Source: Acidobacteriota bacterium (lineage in GTDB: Bacteria; Acidobacteriota; Terriglobia; Acidiferrales; UBA7541). Taken from it: 8,068 nucleotides of DNA. This document shows, piece after piece, positions 1 through 6,721 of the stretch. Where the stretch lies: positions 1-8,068 of the forward strand of contig QHYO01000003.1 in assembly GCA_003224135.1 (NCBI GenBank), read 5' to 3'. Below the pieces are notes generated by a model, which saw only the letters and a list, made by a program, of their open reading frames with translations, searched no databases and was not told where the DNA came from. The position numbers and the translations under genes are program-made. Numbering within the stretch: the stretch's first letter is position 1; each line of letters begins with the position of its first letter.

Positions 1-269
1 AAGACAACAAACTCTGCCGTCTCAACCAAGGTAACGGCGAGCCGCCAGCGAAGTGTCACCAAAAAGTCCATTCGCTGTAAAAATTAGCAGTGCTTTGACT
101 CTCCAAAATCAACATCGGCGTGGGCGCGCTAAATGCAAGTTAGGCTTTTCGGATGGTAGCGAGGAGTCGACGGCTGAAGGAAGCTTGACGGTTGAAGGCG
201 GAGATTTAAACGCTCTAATTTGAGTCCGCTACGCCGGGTTCGCCAATCACCGTCCGGCGCAAACCTTCT
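1..269. other. Left-edge stretch without a convincing gene
   Basis: No convincing gene is seen. Plus-strand frame 1 is open from base 1 to a TAG at 85-87. It would encode a short basic tail ending in SIRCKN, so it could be the last 28 codons of a gene entering from the left. Frame 3 is also open, to a TAA at 78-80, so the choice is not safe. A 12-bp motif GACGGYTGAAGG occurs twice, at 169-180 and 187-198, 18 bp apart with one mismatch. No hairpin with a T-tract is visible beyond the stop of the minus-strand gene ending at 270. Confidence 0.4.
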
Positions 270-1781
270 TTAGGGTGCATACCAGAATTGCAGACTCACT
301 TGCACATGCGCGGGTACCGGTTTGCCATTTTTTCTCGCCGGCTCGTAGAGATATTGTTTCATCACTTCTGTCGCGGTGGCATGGAGCTTGGCCGGCCCGG
401 AAAGAATTGTCACTGATTTGATAAGCCCCGTCGTGTCCACAACGGCATCTACCTTCACGTTGCCGGCGATATAGTTTTGAATCGCTTCAGGAGGCGACAC
501 GGACTTCGATCCCTTGATCAGCTTTGGAGCAACATCATCCTCTTGAATCGACGAAACTGCTGCGTCCGCTCCCACACTTTTTTCTGCTCCAGCCGCCACA
601 GGTGCATTGCTCGCCGTCACTTCTGATTTCCTGTGCAACTCAGAAGCCGGTTGCGCTTTGCTTCGCTTCGATTCAACCTCCGGGCTTACGCCATGGGAAT
701 TCAGCGCTTTTAAAGCCGGCGCCTTTGCGGGAACCTCGGTAACGGTGATGGAAGAATCGTCCACATAAACGTTTTCGGTTTTGTTTTCAGTTGAAGGGAC
801 AGCGCCCGAGTTCGCAACAAGATTTTTTGCGTCACTCGTCTGCGCGGTGCTTGTGATTTTCGGACTCGCCGTTACCGGCGCAGCCTGCGTAGGCGAGAGC
901 GCTTGCGACTGGGTCGAGGCAGGCTTCGATACGGCTGTCTTGTTTGTTGCAGCGGCGAATCCTCCGTACCGATAAGCCCCGCCCGCAGCTGCGATCAGCA
1001 CGATCGCCGCACCGGCGGCAATCATCCACGTTTTGCTGCCGCTTTTTTCTTTTTCTCCCGCCGCGGATCTCCGAGGATAAGCAAGCGATCGTTTTGGAGA
1101 TTGCGCTTCCTCTTGTTTCGCCTCCATTGCGAAAAGCTCTTCGAACTGTTTTTCTTCGTCTCGCTTTGCAGAGCCGGTGCCGATTTCGGAAGCAGCCCCG
1201 GCTCCTATTTGCGCCGCGGCGCTCGGTATCGACCTTTGTCCAGTCTGCAGCGAGAGTAGTTGCGTCTGTAGTTCCGCAACTTCATGCTTCAACCGGTCGA
1301 CTTCCTGCAAGCTCGGAGGCATCGCAGGCTTCGCCGGCTTGTGATCCGAGTCTTCATCCGAGGAAAGGCTCTTCGTGGCATTTGCACTGGCTAAAGCCGT
1401 TCCTGCCTTAGGGAATTCAATTCCCCAAAAACCGGGACACGCTTCCGTGAATTCCAGATCGACATAGCAATTGGTCGGACGAAAGGCGCGCTTGCGCAGG
1501 ACTTGCGTCACTACTTCTTTGCCGGTGGCTTTATTGGTGAGAAAAAGAAGCTGCCCGTCCGCGACAGCTGCCGAGAGCCGGATCACGGCGCCGCGCTCGA
1601 ACACCAGAACGGTCTGTGTTTCTTCCGTGAACAATTCGCGCTTCGCCGAGGTATCGCAAGGACGCGCTCCCGTGGCGATCACCGTGGTCTCGAGTGCTAC
1701 CGGTTCTTGCGAATTTCTCTCCTCGGGACGTAGTGCACCCACAGCGAGTAAACCGGACTTCAGGTTGACAGAAGACCCCAA
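270..1781 (-). CDS. PilZ-like / TonB C-terminal domain membrane protein
   Basis: This 503-residue protein probably sits in the inner membrane with its C-terminus in the periplasm. Residues about 53-125 form a PilZ-like beta domain, with the patterns GAVIRLSAAVADGQLLFLTN and FWGIEFP. Residues about 157-183 (LQEVDRLKHEVAELQTQLLSLQ) look like a short coiled coil. A single hydrophobic helix lies at about 252-270. A long Ala/Ser/Thr/Pro-rich stretch to about 415 could span the periplasm. Residues about 417-501 are a TonB C-terminal fold (NVKVDAVVDTTGLIKSVTIL, then YLYEPARKNGKPVPAHVQV). TonB proteins transmit energy from ExbB/ExbD to outer-membrane receptors, but here the anchor is central instead of N-terminal and ExbB/D genes are absent, so a signalling or structural role is also possible. 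The start is TTG at 1781, preceded by AGGGTG at 1789-1794 with a 7-nt gap. A GTG further in (residue 14) has no comparable site. The domain calls are good; the function is uncertain. Confidence 0.85.
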   Translation of the reverse strand: MGSSVNLKSGLLAVGALRPEERNSQEPVALETTVIATGARPCDTSAKRELFTEETQTVLVFERGAVIRLSAAVADGQLLFLTNKATGKEVVTQVLRKRAFRPTNCYVDLEFTEACPGFWGIEFPKAGTALASANATKSLSSDEDSDHKPAKPAMPPSLQEVDRLKHEVAELQTQLLSLQTGQRSIPSAAAQIGAGAASEIGTGSAKRDEEKQFEELFAMEAKQEEAQSPKRSLAYPRRSAAGEKEKSGSKTWMIAAGAAIVLIAAAGGAYRYGGFAAATNKTAVSKPASTQSQALSPTQAAPVTASPKITSTAQTSDAKNLVANSGAVPSTENKTENVYVDDSSITVTEVPAKAPALKALNSHGVSPEVESKRSKAQPASELHRKSEVTASNAPVAAGAEKSVGADAAVSSIQEDDVAPKLIKGSKSVSPPEAIQNYIAGNVKVDAVVDTTGLIKSVTILSGPAKLHATATEVMKQYLYEPARKNGKPVPAHVQVSLQFWYAP

Positions 1782-1827
1782 AAATTTTCACCCTGACAGG
1801 AGGAACTATGCCTTTGCCCCGCGGGCA

Positions 1828-1863
1828 GGCGAGCGACACCACGCCCTCGAGAAAGCGCTCGCC
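1828..1863. repeat. 8-bp inverted repeat in the tonB-like gene leader
   Basis: GGCGAGCG at 1828-1835 is perfectly complemented by CGCTCGCC at 1856-1863, with a 20-base loop. It lies about 47 bases upstream of the TTG start at 1781, so it could form a GC-rich hairpin in that gene's 5' leader or serve as a protein-binding dyad. No T-tract follows on either strand, so it is not a typical terminator. Function is unknown. Confidence 0.4.
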
Positions 1864-1898
1864 GTTTCATGGTCACAATTCGCTGGGCCGAAGGCCAT

Positions 1899-1912
1899 AG
1901 TACGCGCGTACT
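1899..1912. promoter_or_regulatory. 14-bp perfect palindrome, possible operator
   Basis: AGTACGCGCGTACT is a perfect 14-bp palindrome in the spacer between the glycoside hydrolase stop (1964) and the TonB-like start (1781), 118 bp upstream of that start. Placement and symmetry suit a dimeric regulator site. I do not recognise the motif as that of a particular regulator, and chance is not excluded. Confidence 0.25.
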
Positions 1913-1963
1913 GACAGTAAATAGATGCGCGGGGCCAGGAGATCACGCTTCACAGGAGAAGAT

Positions 1964-3112
1964 TTACGATTTTGGCGGCGACGAAGTAATGGCGCGAATA
2001 AGATCCACTTCTTCCTGGCGATAGGGGCTACCGTCGGTGCGAAAGATCTCGTGGAACCAGACCGCCGGCTCGCGATCCGTGTATGGATGTTTCCACGAAT
2101 CCCACGGCAAATAAGTTTGCGTTTTGCCGGCAACCAGGCCCCAGTTGATGGCGGCCACCTGATACCTCTTGGCGATCGGTAATGAGCCCTGAAAAGTGCT
2201 GCCATTCCCGCGAGCCATGTATTCCGTGCAAATAATCGGGCGATGGTAAGGTTGCAGCCAGGCAATGCGTTTTTCGAATTCCTCGGGTTTGTCATAGCTG
2301 TGGAAAGAGATCACATCTGACATTTCGATCTGGATTTTTTCTGTGGCATCTAGCTTTTCGGGCGAGGACCAGCCACCTTTCCACACACCGCTCGTCAGTG
2401 GCTGCGTGGGATGCGTTTCGCGCGCCCAATCAAAAACTTTGGGCAAGAGCATCAGGATAAGTGCAACCTTGTTTTTGGCGTCGAGCTCACCGTAGCTGCC
2501 CTGATTTGTGTTGTCCGGTTCATTCCAAACATCCCAACCGAGAACACGGGGATCTTTTGCGAAAGCGCCGACCACTCCTTTTACGTAAGCTTCGAGACGC
2601 GGGTACTGCGAAGAATCTTCGAGCACTTTTGCTCCGGGACTTTGCACCCAACCGGAATTGTGCACGCCGGGTCGTGGTTCATGTTGCTTTCCAAGATGCG
2701 GATTCGGATCCCAACAGGAGTCGAACAGAACGAACAGCGGTTTGATGTGATGTTTATCCGCAATCTGCAGAAAAGTGTCGATGCGTTTTTTAAAGCCCGC
2801 GGCATCCTGCTGCCACAGAAGATCATGGAGAAACACACGCATGGTATTAAGGCCTATGGATTCGGCCCAGCCCAGTTCCACGTCAATGCGCTTCGGATCA
2901 AACGTATCGGCTTGCCACATTTCAAGTTCGTTGATGGCGGAAGCGGGTATGTAATTGCTGCCGACAAGCCAGGGCTGCTTGGAGTACCACTCTTTCGCGG
3001 ATTTTTCCGTCCAGCGCTCGGTAACGGGTGGCGCCGCGAGCGTGCAAGTGCTGCTCCAGGCGAATGCGCACAAGAAAGCAACGCAGATTTTTCTGTATAC
3101 ATTTGACGGCAT
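1964..3112 (-). CDS. Secreted clan GH-A glycoside hydrolase (GH5-like)
   Basis: This 382-residue protein is a predicted exported TIM-barrel glycosidase. Residues 1-27 form a signal peptide: a basic N-region (NVYRK), a hydrophobic core (ICVAFLCAFAW) and a likely cleavage near TLA-A. The barrel shows clan GH-A hallmarks: NTMRVFLHDLLW at 89-100, WDVWNEPD at 193-200 with Glu198 as the presumed acid/base, and IICTEYM at 293-299 with Glu297 as the presumed nucleophile. INWGLV at 322-327 probably supplies an active-site tryptophan. Family knowledge predicts retaining hydrolysis of a beta-linked polysaccharide. The substrate (mannan, xylan, galactan or cellulose) cannot be read from the motifs. The ATG at 3112 has GAGGT at 3120-3124, 7 nt upstream. 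The gene begins 61 bp after galT ends, on the same strand, which suggests co-transcription and a role in feeding sugars to the Leloir enzymes. Database names such as cellulase or 1,4-beta-xylanase would be loose. Confidence 0.82.
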   Translation of the reverse strand: MPSNVYRKICVAFLCAFAWSSTCTLAAPPVTERWTEKSAKEWYSKQPWLVGSNYIPASAINELEMWQADTFDPKRIDVELGWAESIGLNTMRVFLHDLLWQQDAAGFKKRIDTFLQIADKHHIKPLFVLFDSCWDPNPHLGKQHEPRPGVHNSGWVQSPGAKVLEDSSQYPRLEAYVKGVVGAFAKDPRVLGWDVWNEPDNTNQGSYGELDAKNKVALILMLLPKVFDWARETHPTQPLTSGVWKGGWSSPEKLDATEKIQIEMSDVISFHSYDKPEEFEKRIAWLQPYHRPIICTEYMARGNGSTFQGSLPIAKRYQVAAINWGLVAGKTQTYLPWDSWKHPYTDREPAVWFHEIFRTDGSPYRQEEVDLIRAITSSPPKS

Positions 3113-3173
3113 TTGTTTGACCTCACGCTGTGAAATGAATCGGCATCTCGAGATCGAAATTCAAAGTCGGGCG

Positions 3174-4232
3174 CTATGTAGGACCATTTCTATGAAGATA
3201 GTGAATTCCGGTAAGTTTTGACAGCCGCTCTGCCGCGCTTTCCGGCGTGATGTCGCGCTGCGGCGACGCGAGCAGTTCGTAACCGACCATGAATTTGCGT
3301 ACTGTCGCGGAACGCAGGAGCGGCGGGTAGTAGTGGGCATGGAAGTGAAACGCCGGATGCGGCTGCCGGTCGGAGGGCCGCTGGTGAAAACCCATCGAGT
3401 AAGGAAATGCAGTCTCGAACAGATTGTCGTAACGAATGGTAATTTGTTTGAGGATATCGGCGAGGAGCTCGCGCTCGTCCGCAGAGAGTTCGTGCATCGC
3501 TCCCAAATGGCGCTTGCTGAGCAAAAGAGTTTCAAAAGGCCACACTGCCCAGTACGGTACGACCACCGCGAAGCCATCATTCTGGCAGACAACACGTTCG
3601 TTTTTGCTTAGTTCGAGCTTCAGGTAATCGCAGAGCAGGCAGTTTTTTTCCCTGCCGGTGTACGCTTCAAACGAAGAGAGCTCGCGCTCGGGAATATTGG
3701 GAATTGTCGCGTTCGCCCAGATCTGGCAATGAGGATGGGGATTGCTGGCGCCCATGAGCGCGCCGCGATTTTCAAAAATCTGAATGTGTCGAATCCACGG
3801 AACTTTTTCAAGTTCGCGATACTGTTCGGACCACACGTCGATGACCTCGCGGATTTCGCTGGGGGACATAAGAGGAATGGTTAAATCGTGACGCGGGGAA
3901 AAACAAATGACGCGGCAGAGTCCGGGTTCCGATTGCGCGACAAGAAGACCTTCCTCGTTAATTTCGGCGTTCTGAGTGGTTGGAAGTAGTGCCGAAAAGT
4001 CGTTTTCAAACGTGAATGTGCTTTTGTAATTCGGATTGCGAACACCGCCGGCGCGTTCATTTCCCGGGCAAAGATAGCAGGACGGGTCGTATCTGGCTTC
4101 GCTGGGGGAGGCGATTTTTTCCACGGTGCCCTGCCAGGGCCGTTGAGTGCGATGAGGAGAAATGAGCACCCACTCGCGAGTCAGCGGGTTGTAACGGCGA
4201 TGAGGAGACTGCTCGAGTGAAGAATGACTCAC
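3174..4232 (-). CDS. galT: Galactose-1-phosphate uridylyltransferase
   Basis: GalT exchanges galactose-1-phosphate with UDP-glucose to give UDP-galactose and glucose-1-phosphate, the second step of the Leloir pathway in the cytoplasm. From the GTG at 4232 the protein is 352 residues, close to E. coli GalT (348). The zinc-site cysteines fall at 52 and 55 (CYLC) and a histidine at 115 (SPRHDLTIP), matching E. coli numbering. The active-site motif NPHPHCQIW lies at 164-172, with His168 the expected uridylylated nucleophile. The C-terminal half has PYSMGFHQ and HFHAHYYPP, typical metal-site histidines, then LRSATVRKFMVGYE, almost identical to E. coli. The frame stays open upstream to an ATG at 4457, but that would run 150 bp into galK and add 75 unconserved residues. 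The GTG lacks a strong ribosome site of its own, and a mini-ORF stop overlaps it. Second gene of the gal operon. Confidence 0.95.
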   Translation of the reverse strand: MSHSSLEQSPHRRYNPLTREWVLISPHRTQRPWQGTVEKIASPSEARYDPSCYLCPGNERAGGVRNPNYKSTFTFENDFSALLPTTQNAEINEEGLLVAQSEPGLCRVICFSPRHDLTIPLMSPSEIREVIDVWSEQYRELEKVPWIRHIQIFENRGALMGASNPHPHCQIWANATIPNIPERELSSFEAYTGREKNCLLCDYLKLELSKNERVVCQNDGFAVVVPYWAVWPFETLLLSKRHLGAMHELSADERELLADILKQITIRYDNLFETAFPYSMGFHQRPSDRQPHPAFHFHAHYYPPLLRSATVRKFMVGYELLASPQRDITPESAAERLSKLTGIHYLHRNGPT

Positions 4233-4267
4233 GAACCTGATTGCCTTTGCAACATTTTCTGCAACAT
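4229..4267 (-). CDS. 12-codon mini-ORF overlapping the galT start
   Basis: In the 73-bp galK-galT spacer, GAGG (4271-4274) sits 3 nt before an ATG at 4267 that opens MLQKMLQRQSGS. Its TGA stop (4229-4231) overlaps the galT GTG start in the arrangement GTGA. Such an overlap is a classic setting for translational coupling, which would help because galT has only a weak site of its own. The spacer also repeats TGCAACATT (plus-strand reading) at 4248-4256 and 4260-4268. The ribosome-site spacing is short and the peptide has no recognisable function, so this may be chance. Confidence 0.3.
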   Translation of the reverse strand: MLQKMLQRQSGS

Positions 4268-4305
4268 TGTCCTCAGTGCCTCTCTGCCGTCCAGCTCCCG
4301 GAGCC

Positions 4306-5454
4306 TCAATCGGTCCGGCTGCTGGTTTCCAGAGCGTGAGGTGCGACTTTTTCCGCGCCTTGCGACGCTTCACAAACGTAAATGTTCGGATGGTATCCCG
4401 TTGCGGCTTCGTATCCTTTTGAGACGCGCTCGCGAAATTTTTCAGAATCCGCAGCATTCACCAAATTGATGGTGCATCCGCCAAAGCCGCCGCCCGTCAT
4501 GCGGGCGCCAATCACGCCTTCTTGATGCATGGCAAGATCGAACATCAGATCGAGTTCGCGGCAACTGACTTCGTAGTCGTCGCGCAAACTACTGTGAGAC
4601 TCAGACATCAGATTGCGTAGCGCGTCGATCTTTCCGTTTTGCAGAGCCGATGCAGCCTCACGAGTACGGGAATTTTCCGTAATGACATGGCGGCAGCGTT
4701 TGTAAACCGTTTCACTGAGGAATCCGCGATGTCGTTCGAGATCCGCGAGCGAGACATCCCGGAGCGCGCGAATACCGGGAAGGGTTTGTGAAAGCAGCCG
4801 CACACCTTCCTCGCATTCGGTGCGCCGGACGTTGTATTCGCTGGTGCCAAGCTTGTGTTGGACCATGGTATTGCAAATAACCAACTGAACTCCACGTGGA
4901 AGGCGCAGCAAACGGAAATCAAGGGAGCGGCAATCGAGCAGAAGTGCACTTCCGGCTTGTCCGTGACAGGAAATAAACTGATCCATGATTCCGACGCGTG
5001 CGCCGACAAATTCATTTTCGGCCCGCTGGCACAGCAGAGCGAGCCTGGTCAATTCAATGGGATCGTGGGCAAGATCCAGCAAGGCGTAGCCGGTCGAAAC
5101 TTCGAGGGCCGCAGATGAGCTGAGTCCGGCGCCCAGCGGGACTTCTCCTCGAATGTAAACGTTGGCGCCGCTCAGTCGATATCCTGCTCTTTTGAGCGCC
5201 CACGCCACGCCCAGCGGATAGTCGGGCCACTTCCCTGTCGAATGGATCTCTGCATTGTCAAGATCGGCTTCAATTGCTTCATCGAAGTTCTCGGAATACA
5301 ACGCAATTTTACGATCACTTCTAGGGGCGACCGCTACCCAGCAGGAAAATCCGTGTTCGCCGATTAAATTTACGCGGCCGGGAGCGCGGTACACCACGGA
5401 ATCGCCGCCAAAGCGGGAGCTGAACTTCTTGGCCAGATTGAGAGCGTCATTCAT
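4306..5454 (-). CDS. galK: Galactokinase lacking part of the galactose-binding signature
   Basis: GalK phosphorylates galactose with ATP to galactose-1-phosphate, the first Leloir step, and belongs to the GHMP kinases. The protein has 382 residues. Motif 1 begins normally (APGRVNLIGEH, 24-34). The ATP-binding motif PLGAGLSSSAALE is at 106-118, the presumed catalytic base Asp158 is in GIMDQF, and motif 3 GARMTGGGFGGC is at 316-327. Directly after GEH, homologues continue with about 13 residues of the type TDYNDGFVLPCAI. Here the chain jumps to GFSCWVAVAPRSDRK, which aligns with the part after that block. The Asp and Tyr of the family signature (Asp37 and Tyr38 in E. coli; Asp37 contacts galactose) are therefore absent, with the frame kept (a 39-bp loss at 5352/5353). 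A C-terminal extension of about 13 residues restores the usual total length. The ATG at 5454 has no strong ribosome site. Identity is clear, but activity is doubtful. Confidence 0.93.
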   Translation of the reverse strand: MNDALNLAKKFSSRFGGDSVVYRAPGRVNLIGEHGFSCWVAVAPRSDRKIALYSENFDEAIEADLDNAEIHSTGKWPDYPLGVAWALKRAGYRLSGANVYIRGEVPLGAGLSSSAALEVSTGYALLDLAHDPIELTRLALLCQRAENEFVGARVGIMDQFISCHGQAGSALLLDCRSLDFRLLRLPRGVQLVICNTMVQHKLGTSEYNVRRTECEEGVRLLSQTLPGIRALRDVSLADLERHRGFLSETVYKRCRHVITENSRTREAASALQNGKIDALRNLMSESHSSLRDDYEVSCRELDLMFDLAMHQEGVIGARMTGGGFGGCTINLVNAADSEKFRERVSKGYEAATGYHPNIYVCEASQGAEKVAPHALETSSRTD

Positions 5455-5541
5455 GGGAATCGTCAGTCCATCGAAAATAGGCGCTCGGGTCAGGCCGCAG
5501 ACTTCGAGTTCGCTCGGTGCCGTACATTGTCATTCTTCAAA

Positions 5542-5582
5542 GCGCCTTTTTGAGCGGCGATTGTTAACAGCCGCGATGGCGC
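5542..5582 (-). promoter_or_regulatory. Nested hairpin in the gal leader
   Basis: An outer pair GCGCC/GGCGC (5542-5546 with 5578-5582) encloses an inner pair GCGGC/GCCGC (5554-5558 with 5570-5574). The 11-base loop contains the 8-bp palindrome TGTTAACA. If transcription starts upstream of about 5600, this structure would form in the 5' leader of galK, roughly 90-130 nt before the start codon. A five-base T run on the plus strand lies inside the outer loop, so it does not read as a terminator. It may be a leader structure, or the TGTTAACA dyad may be a second protein site. Confidence 0.3.
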
Positions 5583-5599
5583 CTCCCGGGTCACTTGCC

Positions 5600-5629
5600 A
5601 TGGTAGGATGAAAGCGATTACATCAGCAA
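5600..5629 (-). promoter_or_regulatory. Candidate gal operon promoter overlapping the operator
   Basis: Read on the minus strand, TTGCTG (5624-5629) and TACCAT (5600-5605) are separated by 18 bp. They match the sigma-70 boxes at 3/6 and 4/6 positions. The match alone is weak. What raises it is that the LacI/GalR-type operator fills the spacer between the boxes, the usual place for repression by blocking RNA polymerase. The predicted leader would be about 140 nt. Confidence 0.35.
5609..5622. promoter_or_regulatory. LacI/GalR-family operator upstream of galK
   Basis: TGAAAGCGATTACA follows the dyad TGNAANCGNTTNCA exactly, with a central CG. This is the form bound by LacI/GalR-family repressors: the E. 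coli GalR/GalS consensus is GTGNAANCGNTTNCAC, and the CcpA cre pattern is WTGNAANCGNWNNCAW, which the 16-mer 5608-5623 also satisfies. It lies 155 bp upstream of the galK start, within a promoter-like pair. It probably makes the galK-galT-hydrolase unit responsive to a sugar. No LacI-family gene is in the window, so the repressor would be encoded elsewhere. Confidence 0.65.
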
Positions 5630-5886
5630 ATAGACGTTAATTCCAGCTGAAAAGTTAGACCCTGTGCTGAACGATTTCCCGCGATGAAACCGCTCTATGC
5701 GGGCCTTGTCCATCCTTCGTGGTCACTCCGACCCGCCTGCGCAAGGGTCAACACGAGCAAAGCCTTGCCGTCAGGCACGCAGCGTACACGATTGACTTAA
5801 CCAAACTAGGGAACTTTCTCGAGCCGAACCGGCAATGTGATCGGAAGCGAGCTCGCGGCGGAAGCACCGTCTGACCACCGCGCTAC
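5630..5886. other. Non-coding part of the galK-ridA spacer
   Basis: Together with the gal leader this makes a 432-bp gene-free interval. I see no ORF with coding character, no RNA gene and no T-tailed hairpin that would end the ridA-like transcript. A 10-bp palindrome GCGAGCTCGC occurs at 5847-5856. Read-through from the upstream gene into the gal unit cannot be excluded. Confidence 0.4.
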
Positions 5887-6414
5887 TTATTTCGCAATTA
5901 CGGCCACGGCATCCACTTCAATCAGCCATTCGGGCCGCACCAGTCGATTTACGACCGCAAAGGTGCTCGCTGGCGGATTCGTCGTGTTGACGTACTTGTC
6001 GCGAATTTCCCGCACCGTTGTGATCTGCGAAGGGTCCACGCTTTCCGCACAGTAGTAGTTCAGCTTAATCACGCTGCTGAAATCACCGCCAGCGGCTTCC
6101 ACAGCTGCCTTCAGGTTTTCGAAAACCTGCTGCACTTGTGCACGGAAATTGTCCTTGCCCACCAGATTTCCTGACCGGTCAATTGCGACCTGCCCAGCAA
6201 TGTAGACCATCTTTCCGCCAGTAACTTCAGCGACCTGAGAATATCCCGCTGTGGGTTTGGCCATGCCGTCAGGATTGAAAAGCCGGAAAGGCCGGGCCTT
6301 CTGAGTCTTTTGGCTTTGTTTACCTTTGTCTGCCCGCTGCTGAGGGGAACCGCTTGCCTGAAAAGGCGCAGCCAGCAAGATGATCGCAAACAGCAGATAG
6401 TACGCGGTTTTCAT
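5887..6414 (-). CDS. Exported RidA/YjgF/YER057c/UK114-family protein
   Basis: The protein has 175 residues. Residues 1-22 form a signal peptide (MKTAYYLLFAIILLAAPFQA), then a Lys/Gln-rich linker to about 42. A RidA chorismate-mutase-like fold follows at about 44-174: KMVYIAGQVAIDRSGNLVG, FRAQVQQVFENLKAAVEAAGG, VIKLNYYC and a final IEVDAVAVI. Classical RidA is a cytoplasmic trimer that deaminates reactive 2-aminoacrylate, using an arginine in a PARS-like segment. Here the matching segment reads NPPASTFAVV, so alanine takes the arginine position and that chemistry is unlikely. Family knowledge places such proteins in Rid subgroups of unknown activity. Export to the periplasm is inferred from the leader. 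The ATG at 6414 has GAGG at 6419-6422, 4 nt upstream. It appears to be a single-gene unit, divergent from the lipoprotein gene. Confidence 0.85.
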   Translation of the reverse strand: MKTAYYLLFAIILLAAPFQASGSPQQRADKGKQSQKTQKARPFRLFNPDGMAKPTAGYSQVAEVTGGKMVYIAGQVAIDRSGNLVGKDNFRAQVQQVFENLKAAVEAAGGDFSSVIKLNYYCAESVDPSQITTVREIRDKYVNTTNPPASTFAVVNRLVRPEWLIEVDAVAVIAK

Positions 6415-6721
6415 GACGCCTCACGTATGCCTATGGAATGGAAGCAAAGCCAAGACTATCTTGAACGAGGTCTGCCGCAAAGCGACTCTCCTGACTCGGT
6501 CGACGAGAGTGGGTTCACATCGCGGAATGATGCGGCGCTCCGTGTCCAGTACGTCAGGAACGTGTGCCAAAGTGGGGCACTCTGTTCGGCATAGCACAAG
6601 TTGGCCTCCGCAGTCATGGTGGTAACCATATCGTATTGTTTTAAATGTCTTGCGGACTTCACGAGCGATGGAAGAAAGGACTACATGGCGGACCCTGTGC
6701 ATGTATCGACGGGGAAGCATT

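Noticed and set aside
169..198. Two copies of GACGGYTGAAGG as a CRISPR or tandem-repeat array
   Set aside because: Only two short copies 18 bp apart with one mismatch; no further units and no cas genes.
2411..3106. Long plus-strand ORF of 231 codons antisense to the glycoside hydrolase
   Set aside because: It is an open shadow of the hydrolase gene, whose signal peptide, WNEP and TEY motifs are in the opposite strand; the antisense product has no family features.
4233..4457. In-frame upstream extension of galT to an ATG at 4457
   Set aside because: It would overlap the galK 3' end by about 150 bp, adds 75 residues without family similarity, and the GTG at 4232 puts the zinc cysteines at the E. 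coli positions.
5455..5886. Possible tRNA, small RNA or regulator gene in the galK-ridA spacer
   Set aside because: No cloverleaf, no TTC-type T-loop with acceptor pairing, and no ORF with coding features beyond shadows of flanking genes.
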